Shown in pieces: positions 6,812 through 14,417 of a stretch of 16,831 bases of DNA (position 1 is the first letter of the stretch; every line of letters starts with the position of its first letter). The position numbers were made by a program, and so were the translations under genes. Below the pieces are notes generated by a model that worked only from the letters and a program-made list of their open reading frames with translations, did no database searches and had not been told where the DNA came from. Origin of the DNA: DTLA01 sp034436295 (GTDB taxonomy: Bacteria > Chloroflexota > Anaerolineae > DTLA01); assembly GCA_034436295.1 (NCBI GenBank), contig DAOTVT010000070.1, forward strand, positions 1-16,831, given 5' to 3'.

Positions 6812-7185
6812 CCGCTGGCGGAGAGGGGGAAGCCGAAGGCAGGGGGTGAGGTGTGTCTGCGCAGTGGCCGCCCGACGCTAAAGCATCGGGCTGAGGGGCC
6901 AAACCCTGCGGGCTGGGGGTAGCCCCGGAGGGGTGTTGCGCGGGTAGCGCGGGGGTTCAGCCCCGCGGACGCGAGCGGCGTCCCTCACCCTAACCCTCTC
7001 CCAGGGGGAGAGGGAAGGCAACTTCGCAGCAGCCGCGAGGGGAAGGGAAACTGGGGTGGCACGGAACTTGCAGACCGCAGGGTAGCAGGGCCCCCTCTGC
7101 GCGCCGTTGGGCGTTGCATGGGTTGGGCCGGTCTCCGGTTGCGTGGCAGAGTCATGCGAACCGGGAGCCAATTGTCGCAGGGGGC
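6812..7185. other. Intergenic repeats between the insertion sequence and the giant surface gene
   Basis: No gene was found in this stretch. From left to right it holds the REP-like half element (6812-6851), a segment around 6867-6917 that is an inverted relative of 5212-5260 and also resembles 93-110 (shared CCCTGCGGGCTGGG), and the hairpin unit at 6982-7014. From about 7020 to 7185 the DNA is unique-looking, with no clear coding or regulatory signal before the promoter at 7186. Confidence 0.55.
6982..7014. repeat. Hairpin repeat (CCCTCTCCC family), copy 2
   Basis: It has the same 9-bp stem as 174-194 but with the loop AGG. The first 21 nt are identical to 162-182. Confidence 0.65.
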
Positions 7186-7214
7186 TTGAAACGCGACATA
7201 AAATGTGGTATAAT
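7186..7214 (+). promoter_or_regulatory. Strong extended -10 promoter of the giant surface-protein gene
   Basis: TTGAAA (7186-7191) and TATAAT (7209-7214) are spaced by 17 bp, and TGG at 7206-7208 gives an extended -10 element. Transcription should begin near 7221, leaving a leader of about 170 nt before the ATG at 7393. A short inverted repeat, GACATA (7195-7200) and TATGTC (7214-7219), spans the -10 box and could be an operator. The leader contains small hairpins, including ACGTGT/ACACGT (7247-7263) and GGTGT/ACACC (7351-7364). A strong promoter with a long structured leader is common for abundant surface proteins. Confidence 0.75.
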
Positions 7215-7392
7215 ATGTCAAGAGTAGAGGGGATTCCTCCTTTGGCACGTGTTGTGCACACGTCCTGACGATGGCGTGCAGGGTCGTTTTGTACCTTGTT
7301 GCTTGTCGCCTGGTAAACGTTTCCGTCGGGTCCAGCGTGTAACCGTCAAAGGTGTTCTCACACCGCCAGTAAACCAATAGGGAGGCAGCAAA

Positions 7393-10300
7393 ATGCAAGC
7401 GAGATTCATCGTCCAAAGGATCGCCAACATCGTGGCTGTGCTTGTGATCCTGTCCATGCTGTTGGCGGTCGTCCCCTCAGGCGTGGCGCCGGCTACCGCA
7501 GCGCCGCCACAAGCGCCTCCATCTGGCCCCACGGCGCAGAACGGTGTGGCCCACACCCTGCGCATCTACGGGACCGGGTGGAGCCGCGCGAACCTGCCCA
7601 TAGAAGGCGACCCCCGGGCAGGCGACCTTGCCAGACGCGATCCAGTGATCGGCACAGCGCCCGAGGATCCGCCTTACACGGATCCCATGTCCGTGTTTGA
7701 CCCCGAAGGCGCGCAAGCCCCCAGTCGCGACCTGGTAACCTTCAATCCCGCGTGGATGTACGAAGGCGCGACCCGCGACGAGAACTGGGCCAAGGGGCTG
7801 TACCAGAAGATCCTGACCCCCATCAACGCTTCGGAGAAGGTCTGGTTCCGCATGTGGTACGAGCCGGAGCACTGGGACAAGGACCTCAACGGCAACGGGA
7901 TCCTGGACATCGCCTCGCCCAGGTGGGAGTTTGAGCCCACCATGCCGGTTACCGATGTCTGGTATCCAGCCCTGATGCAGGAGTTCACCTACCTGCTGAT
8001 GGAGGGCAAGCAGTTGACGGCCGAGCCTCCGCCACTCCCGACCTGGGGCAACGTGGGCACGTCCTTCGTGTTCCCCGTGGGCATGAAGTACGAGGACCTG
8101 TTCACCCAGGGCGGCGCGGTGGACATGACGTCGGCCAACGCGCAGTTCGGGTATGGACTCACCAGCCTGGACGGCGACTTTGACGGCGTGCCCGACATCG
8201 TCCACGTGGAGAGCGAGCGCTCGCTGTACGCGCTGACCAGCATCGCGGCGGACTTTGACGGCGATGGCCTCATCAGCCGTCTGGACCGCGACGCCACTGA
8301 GTTGAACGGTACCGAACTGGCCGTGCTGCGGCTGGGCGCGACGCCGATTGAAAGGGGCAAAGGCGTTCAGTTCCTGGACCATCTGGCCATGGTGGAGCAG
8401 GTGTCGGACAATGGCGTGCAGTTGGGCATCTACTACACCGGCGACCTGACGCCGCGGCCCTTCCCCTCGGTAACGCTCCAGATCGGCGACATGGTGCTGG
8501 CCGGCTCGCAAGGGCCTGCTCAACTCATCCGTGCCGTGCGTAACGGCGGCCCCGGCACAAACATGACCCGCTTCCCGACCGGGCCGTGGTTTGTGTATCT
8601 GCAGGGCGTGGACCGCGACGAAAACCAGGCGATTCTCATCGTGGGGCGCGCCGTGGGCGCTACGCACAGCGCCATGGAAGACGGGATGTACCGCGAAGAC
8701 CGCCGCCCGGGCGACCCGTGGTTCCTCAAGCGTTTCTACGTGGATGGCCACGAGTACAACGTGGTGGCGATCATGACCCGGAACGGTGGCACTACGCCCG
8801 GTGGGCCGTTCGGGCCGGTTGCGGACCTGGACGTGGACAACGACGGGTTCATTGACCCGGCCTACGACCCCTACAACTTCGTGCCCGACGTAACGCAGTT
8901 CCAGTTCATCACCATCCGCACGCCCATCCCGAAGGTGCCGGTTCGCATCGCGCAGCACTCGGTGCAACTCCAGCCCTATCTGGTTGGCGACAACCTGTCC
9001 GTCCTGCCGCCGTACAACTACGAGCACTACTACATCCAGGACATCAACGCCATCCAGAAGTTCAGCGAGTACGACATCTGGGATCCGGTGCAGCAGCGCT
9101 GGGAGATCAATGTCAAGTCCGTCGGACGGCTGGTAGGGCCGGTTCCGCCGATTCTCCAGAAGAACAAGACCCTGCCCTACGTGGGCTACGGCCCGAATAG
9201 CCCGTACACCGACGCGCGCGAGACCAGCCTCTACTACGTGGAGGAGGCCAAGAACCCGCAGTTCCTGGGCATGTTGCGCGAACTGTACTCGGAGCGGGCA
9301 GAGGACGGTGGCCAGTTCTGGACCACGCGGCAGTTCATGACCGTGCCGTGGTGGTACACGGAACTGGTGTTCCCCGATGTCCGCGAGGCCATCACGGGAC
9401 AGGGCAATCCCGACCTGTACCTGCTGAAGAGCGTGTTCTTCAACTACCAGTCCGAGCGTCGCTACTGGCTGCGCACCGCGCCCGACTGGGCCGACCTGCT
9501 GGGCACGGCCGAGCCACCGGTGCCCATCATGTTCTGGTTTGACCCGGCGGTGGGCGGCAAGAAGTACAAGGATACCCAGGGCTTGCGCATCTACGGCGAT
9601 TGGATTTACGGCGAGCCTGTGCTCGGCCAGATTCAGGCCTGGACGTGGCCCGACGGCATCCTGGGCAACAAGGGCGCGGGCGATGTAACGGCCTACGTGG
9701 ACCGGCTGGCCAACTACCCGGTGGAAGTGCTGCCGTACACGGACCCGCTGGCGCCGTTTGATCCAGACGGTGCGCAGGCGCCGCGCAAGGACTTCGTAAC
9801 GCTGAACCCGGCCTACATGAACGAGTACCAGAACGGCGGCGAGCCGCTGGTGGATCTGTACCGCCAGATCTCCATCCGCGAAGGGAACGCGGGCGAGAAG
9901 GTGTTTGCCCGCATGTGGTACGAGCCTTCCTACGTGGACAAGATCGTGCGGGCCACCATCGCGGGAACCGCTGCGCCTGTGATCACCCCGACCGAGGTGA
10001 TGACGTTCCCGGCGGTCATGCAGGAATTCACCTACATGTACCTGGACATGAACGACCAGCCCAGCGCAGGGCAGCCGGGCAAGAGCGTCTTCGCCTTCCC
10101 CATCGCGACGGGCGCGAACGAACTGCCCAAGCCGGTCGGCGGCTCCATCCCGGGCGCGCAACTGCCCTCCGCGGGCTACGGCCTGACCACCTTTGACGCC
10201 GACTTTGACGGGCTGGAAGACGCGGTTACGATCCACTCAGAGTACACGCTGCAGCAGGTTACCGGCATCGGCGCGGACTTCAACGGCAACGGCGCGATTG

Positions 10301-13110
10301 ACTACCTGGACACCGACGGCTCCGCGCTGACCGGCGATGAGTTGGTCATCTTCGCCAAGTCGGTCCATCTGCAGCGTGGCCAGAGCGCCCAGTTGCTGGA
10401 TCACATGGTGAGCCTGGCGAACATCGCCGTCCCCGCGACCTCGGCCGACCTGACGCTGTGGTACACGGGCGGCGGGATGCACGCCAACAACAGCAAGCAC
10501 CCCGATCTGGTGCCGGGCTCGCCTGTAACGCTGCGACCTGGCGAGATGGCCATCGTGGACCGCAACGGCTATCGGCGCATCCTGGCCGGCGGCACCAACC
10601 TGGGCAGCCTCAACGGCGCGTGGTTCGTGTACGTGGACCAGATCAACTCGGCCACCGAGACCGTCAACCTCATCATCGGTCGCGCGCTGGGCGCCAGCCG
10701 CTCGGCCATTGACAACGCGACCGGTGGCCACGACCTCGTGCCCGGCGACCCATGGTACCTCAAGCGGTTCTTCGTGGACGGCCACGAGTACAACGTGGTG
10801 GCCCTGATGACTGTGCCCAACCCCTACCAGTACCCGAACGAAGATCCGTTTGAGTTCAAGTACATCACCATCCGCACGCCTGTCCCGAAGCCCGAGGACT
10901 TCACGAACTACGAGGACAGCCAAATCCTGCAGGGCTACGGAATTGGCAGCGTGATTTCGGTGATGCCGCCGTTCAACTACCAGCACACGGTGCGCGAGGA
11001 CATCCTCAGCATGCCGGAGACCTGGAACAACCCGAACCCGCAGATCATTCCGGCGAACCGCGCGGAACTGACCCTGGGCAACCCCGCGTACATGCTGTGG
11101 GCAGATCCGAACTGCATCGGCAACGTGCTCACGCAGCGGCCTCCGCTCCGCATCTCCATCGTGGACGAGGCCCGCGAGCCGCAGTTCTACGGCGAACTGA
11201 AGGAAATCTACCTGTTTGAGAGCGTGCAGGTTCCGCAACTCTGGATGCTCACCGAGTATCGGACTTCGCCCGACAAGTACACCGAACTTCGGTTCCCCGC
11301 CGGCGAGAAGTACCTGATGACGACCGACTGGTGGTGGTACAACCTGCGCGAGAACTTTGAGTGCACGCAGTACCTGCCGACTCCGCTGGCGGCGCAGATG
11401 CCGGAGTACAGGGTGATGTTCTGGTACGACCCGACGGATCCGAAAGACGTCTACATCAACACGACCGAGGCGTGCTCGCCGCCGCAGGCAGACTTCAGCG
11501 CCACGCCCACGCAAGGGCAGGCTCCGCTGACCGTGAACTTCACGGACCTGTCGGTGGGCAACATCACATCGTGGTCCTGGAACTTTGGCGACAGCGGAAC
11601 GTCTACACAGCAGAACCCGACGCACGTTTACACGCTGCCAGGCGTCTATACCGTAACGCTGACCGTCTCTGGCCCTTGCGGCGTGGATACGGAGACCAAG
11701 ACCGAGTACATCTTCGTCAGCACGTGCGCGCTGATCCGCCTGTCGCCGACAACGCAGACGGTGGGCGTGGGCCAGACGGTGGCCGTGGACGTCCGCGTGG
11801 AGAACGTCTCCAACCTGTACGGGGTGGACCTGCAACTCTCGTTTGACTACACCCGCGTGCAGGTGGTGGACGATGACCCGGCGACGCCCGGCGTCCAGAT
11901 CACGCCTGGGCCGTTCCTGCCCGTCGGCAGCGGGTACACGCAGAACAACTCGGCCAACAATGGGACCGGCGTGATACGCTACACCTTCACGCTCCAGAAC
12001 CCGGCGCCTCCGGTGAGCGGCAGCGGCGTGGTGGCCACCATCCACTTCATGGGCCTCGCCACCGGCACCGCCAACGTGGCGTTCACCCTGGGCCAGTTGG
12101 TGGACCGCAACGGCGTCCAGTTGTGCAGCACGACGCAGGGCGGGTCGCTGGAGGTGGTGATCACGACCGGCTCCATCACCGGCCAGGTGTCGCTGCAGTC
12201 GCGGACGGATCATAGCGGCACGTCCGTGGCGGCGGGCGCGTTGCCGCCGGTTTCCACCGGCAGCAACGGCACCTTCACCATCGCCGGCGTGCCCGCGGGG
12301 ACCTACACCGTAACCGCGAGCAAACCGGGCTACCTGTCGGCCCGCAAGACCGGTGTCGTCGTGCCGGCCTCTGGGTCGGTGAACATCGGGAGCACGATGC
12401 TGCTGGGCGGCGACGCCAACAACGATGGCACCATCAACATCGTGGACCTGGTCATCGTGGGCGCGATGTACGGCTCCACGCCGCCAGCGGACTCTCGCGC
12501 CGATATCAACGGCGATGGCACCTGCAACTTGATTGACCTGGTGCTGGTGGGCGCGAACTACAACAAGACCGGCCCGACCGCCTGGGTAACCGTCGCGGAG
12601 GTCTCCGCGGCAGCGCGCGGCCAGGCCAAGGTGGGCTTCTCGCCTTCGTTCCGCATCGTGCCCGCAGGCTCCGAGACGACGGTTGAGGTCGTCGCGAGCA
12701 GCGTGGCCGACCTGTACGCGGGCGAGTTGGAGATTCGCTACGACCCGGCGGCGCTGAGCGTGCTGGACGCGGATGCGAACAAGGACGGCGTGCAGATTGG
12801 CGTGGGCGAGGTGTTCGCGGGGAGCGGCGCGTTTGTGGCGCTGAACTCCGTGGACACATCCGCCGGCGTGATCCGCTTCGCCGCCACCTTGCTGGATCCG
12901 ACTCCGGCGCTCCAGGGCAATGCCGTGCTGGCGCGAATCACGTTCAAGGGCGTGAAGTCCGGGCCGACCATGCTCCGCTTCGGCAACGTGCAGTTGCTGA
13001 CGGCGCAGGCCGTGGCGCTGGACGTGAAGGCTCAGGACGGGTCCCTGTGGCTGGGGCCGATCCGCGGTATCGGCGCTGATCCGGATTCCAAGATGCTCCG
13101 GATTCAGTAG
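7393..13110 (+). CDS. Giant secreted surface protein with duplicated module, PKD, cohesins and dockerin
   Basis: This 1905-residue protein is predicted to be exported and to build part of the cell surface or matrix. Residues 1-37 are a signal peptide. Two copies of a ~675-residue unit follow (about 54-725 and 730-1360). They share RIYG, PYTDP..FDP.GAQAP, RMWYEP, MQEFTY, Ca-loop-like D-rich segments (260-300; 935-975), DPW(F/Y)LKRF(Y/F)VDGHEYNVVA and a closing MFW.DP; I do not recognise this unit. Then come a PKD domain (about 1361-1440), cohesin 1 (1445-1591), a carboxypeptidase-regulatory-like domain (1594-1670), a type I-like dockerin (1673-1728) with two calcium loops (DANNDGTINIVD and DINGDGTCNLID), and cohesin 2 (about 1747-1890). 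The dockerin is internal, whereas it is usually terminal. The start is ATG at 7393 after GGGAGG. No hydrolase domain is visible. The gene precedes a cohesin-LysM gene, its likely surface anchor. Confidence 0.88.
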   Translation: MQARFIVQRIANIVAVLVILSMLLAVVPSGVAPATAAPPQAPPSGPTAQNGVAHTLRIYGTGWSRANLPIEGDPRAGDLARRDPVIGTAPEDPPYTDPMSVFDPEGAQAPSRDLVTFNPAWMYEGATRDENWAKGLYQKILTPINASEKVWFRMWYEPEHWDKDLNGNGILDIASPRWEFEPTMPVTDVWYPALMQEFTYLLMEGKQLTAEPPPLPTWGNVGTSFVFPVGMKYEDLFTQGGAVDMTSANAQFGYGLTSLDGDFDGVPDIVHVESERSLYALTSIAADFDGDGLISRLDRDATELNGTELAVLRLGATPIERGKGVQFLDHLAMVEQVSDNGVQLGIYYTGDLTPRPFPSVTLQIGDMVLAGSQGPAQLIRAVRNGGPGTNMTRFPTGPWFVYLQGVDRDENQAILIVGRAVGATHSAMEDGMYREDRRPGDPWFLKRFYVDGHEYNVVAIMTRNGGTTPGGPFGPVADLDVDNDGFIDPAYDPYNFVPDVTQFQFITIRTPIPKVPVRIAQHSVQLQPYLVGDNLSVLPPYNYEHYYIQDINAIQKFSEYDIWDPVQQRWEINVKSVGRLVGPVPPILQKNKTLPYVGYGPNSPYTDARETSLYYVEEAKNPQFLGMLRELYSERAEDGGQFWTTRQFMTVPWWYTELVFPDVREAITGQGNPDLYLLKSVFFNYQSERRYWLRTAPDWADLLGTAEPPVPIMFWFDPAVGGKKYKDTQGLRIYGDWIYGEPVLGQIQAWTWPDGILGNKGAGDVTAYVDRLANYPVEVLPYTDPLAPFDPDGAQAPRKDFVTLNPAYMNEYQNGGEPLVDLYRQISIREGNAGEKVFARMWYEPSYVDKIVRATIAGTAAPVITPTEVMTFPAVMQEFTYMYLDMNDQPSAGQPGKSVFAFPIATGANELPKPVGGSIPGAQLPSAGYGLTTFDADFDGLEDAVTIHSEYTLQQVTGIGADFNGNGAIDYLDTDGSALTGDELVIFAKSVHLQRGQSAQLLDHMVSLANIAVPATSADLTLWYTGGGMHANNSKHPDLVPGSPVTLRPGEMAIVDRNGYRRILAGGTNLGSLNGAWFVYVDQINSATETVNLIIGRALGASRSAIDNATGGHDLVPGDPWYLKRFFVDGHEYNVVALMTVPNPYQYPNEDPFEFKYITIRTPVPKPEDFTNYEDSQILQGYGIGSVISVMPPFNYQHTVREDILSMPETWNNPNPQIIPANRAELTLGNPAYMLWADPNCIGNVLTQRPPLRISIVDEAREPQFYGELKEIYLFESVQVPQLWMLTEYRTSPDKYTELRFPAGEKYLMTTDWWWYNLRENFECTQYLPTPLAAQMPEYRVMFWYDPTDPKDVYINTTEACSPPQADFSATPTQGQAPLTVNFTDLSVGNITSWSWNFGDSGTSTQQNPTHVYTLPGVYTVTLTVSGPCGVDTETKTEYIFVSTCALIRLSPTTQTVGVGQTVAVDVRVENVSNLYGVDLQLSFDYTRVQVVDDDPATPGVQITPGPFLPVGSGYTQNNSANNGTGVIRYTFTLQNPAPPVSGSGVVATIHFMGLATGTANVAFTLGQLVDRNGVQLCSTTQGGSLEVVITTGSITGQVSLQSRTDHSGTSVAAGALPPVSTGSNGTFTIAGVPAGTYTVTASKPGYLSARKTGVVVPASGSVNIGSTMLLGGDANNDGTINIVDLVIVGAMYGSTPPADSRADINGDGTCNLIDLVLVGANYNKTGPTAWVTVAEVSAAARGQAKVGFSPSFRIVPAGSETTVEVVASSVADLYAGELEIRYDPAALSVLDADANKDGVQIGVGEVFAGSGAFVALNSVDTSAGVIRFAATLLDPTPALQGNAVLARITFKGVKSGPTMLRFGNVQLLTAQAVALDVKAQDGSLWLGPIRGIGADPDSKMLRIQ

Positions 13111-13126
13111 ATCGCAGTGTGCGAAA

Positions 13127-13161
13127 GGGTGGGCCTTGGGCGCGCCGCCTGAGGCCCACCC
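13127..13161 (+). terminator. Hairpin after the giant gene; weak terminator or attenuator
   Basis: A 10-bp perfect stem, GGGTGGGCCT (13127-13136) and AGGCCCACCC (13152-13161), encloses a GC-rich loop of 15 nt. No T-run follows. No promoter is evident between it and the cohesin-LysM gene, so partial read-through that sets the ratio of the two products is possible. Confidence 0.45.
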
Positions 13162-13231
13162 CGGAGGCCGGGCCTATCCCCCGTCCTCACCAAGAGCGCA
13201 AGATGACAGAAAGTCGTAAGGAGGAATGAAC

Positions 13232-14410
13232 ATGAAAGGAAGAGAGAAAATGCCATTGGCCCGGCGCATCGTTTCTCTCCTCATGGCAGCGGTTACCATC
13301 CTGGTGGGGTTGGGGATACCGTTCGCGGGGAGTGACGTCGCACGGGCGGATGGCGCAACGGTGGCGCTGATACCCAGCGCCTCAAGCGTACCCGTCGGTG
13401 GCACCGTTACCCTGGACGTTCAGATTCAGAACGTAACGGGGCTGTTCGGGGTGGAGGTCAGGCTCAGTTTTGACCCGACACGCTTGCAGGTTCAGGACGC
13501 ACTGGCCTACCAGACGGGCGTTCAGATTCAGCCGGGGACCTTCCCGAACCCCGCCGATGGGTTCGTGGCGGTGAACTCGGCCGACAACGCCTCGGGGACG
13601 ATCATCTACGCGATGACGCTGCTGGCGCCGGCATCGCCCGTGTCGGGGACCGGTACCCTGGCGCGCATCGTGTTCCAGGGCGTTAGCGGCGGGTCGGCGA
13701 GCGTGATCTTCACGTCGGTGTCGCTGCTGAACAACCTGACGCAGCCGATCGCGGCGTCCACGCAGAACGCCACCATCACGGTTACAGGCGGCCCGACGAA
13801 CACGCCCGCGCCGACGGCCACGCCGACGCGGACGCCCGGCCCGACGGCCACGCCTGGCCCTTCGCCGACGCCGAGGCCCACCGCAACCCCCGGCCCGACG
13901 GCGACACCCACTCCGCCCGGGCCTTGCGCGGCGTACTACACCGTGCGCTGGGGCGACACGCTGTACTCCATCGCGCGGCGCTTCGGCACGACGGTGCAGG
14001 CCATCGCCGCCGCCAACGGCATCGCGAACCCGAGCCTGATCCGCGTGGGGCAGGTGCTGTGCATCCCGGGCGTAACGCCGCCGCCACCGCCGCCGCAGGA
14101 CTGCTGGTACGTGGTGCAGCGCGGCGACACGCTGTACTCCATCGCGCGGCGCTTCGGCACGACCATCTGGTACCTGGCGAGCATCAACGGCATCTCCACC
14201 TGCTGCTTCAACATCTACGCAGGGCAGCGGTTGCGGGTTCCGTGCACGGTTCCCCCGCCTCCGCCCGGGCAGTGCTACGTGGTGCAGCGCGGCGACACGC
14301 TCTACTCGCTGGCGATTCGCTGGGGCACGACGGTGTACGCCATCATGGTGCGGAACAACCTGACGAATCCGAACTGCATCTACGTGGGGCAGGTGCTGTG
14401 CCGTCCGTAG
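13232..14410 (+). CDS. Cohesin - Thr-Pro linker - triple LysM surface anchor protein
   Basis: This 392-residue exported protein has a signal peptide (1-39, ending ARAD), a cohesin domain (about 43-186), a Thr-Pro linker (188-230) and three LysM domains (about 235-279, 292-338 and 348-391), each with the (R/W)GDTLYS signature. LysM domains bind N-acetylglucosamine-containing glycans such as peptidoglycan, so the protein should sit on the cell wall and display a cohesin. Each LysM is framed by cysteines (232/277; 291/338; 348/390), with more at 324, 325 and 382, which suggests disulfide staples. The cohesin closely resembles cohesin 1 of the upstream protein. AAGGAGG at 13218-13224 selects ATG 13232; the ATG at 13226 lies only one base after it. 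The upstream protein carries the only dockerin in the window and is the natural candidate ligand. Confidence 0.88.
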   Translation: MKGREKMPLARRIVSLLMAAVTILVGLGIPFAGSDVARADGATVALIPSASSVPVGGTVTLDVQIQNVTGLFGVEVRLSFDPTRLQVQDALAYQTGVQIQPGTFPNPADGFVAVNSADNASGTIIYAMTLLAPASPVSGTGTLARIVFQGVSGGSASVIFTSVSLLNNLTQPIAASTQNATITVTGGPTNTPAPTATPTRTPGPTATPGPSPTPRPTATPGPTATPTPPGPCAAYYTVRWGDTLYSIARRFGTTVQAIAAANGIANPSLIRVGQVLCIPGVTPPPPPPQDCWYVVQRGDTLYSIARRFGTTIWYLASINGISTCCFNIYAGQRLRVPCTVPPPPPGQCYVVQRGDTLYSLAIRWGTTVYAIMVRNNLTNPNCIYVGQVLCRP

Positions 14411-14417
14411 CGCGCAC

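Noticed and set aside
7477..12213. Two very long open frames on the minus strand opposite the giant surface gene
   Set aside because: Their products are His/Arg/Val-rich without domains, and the plus strand shows clear signal peptide, PKD, cohesin and dockerin domains. They are a by-product of GC-rich codon use.
7393..14410. Cellulosome locus
   Set aside because: Cohesin and dockerin domains are present, but there is no glycoside hydrolase, carbohydrate-binding module of a known cellulosomal type or SLH anchor in the window.
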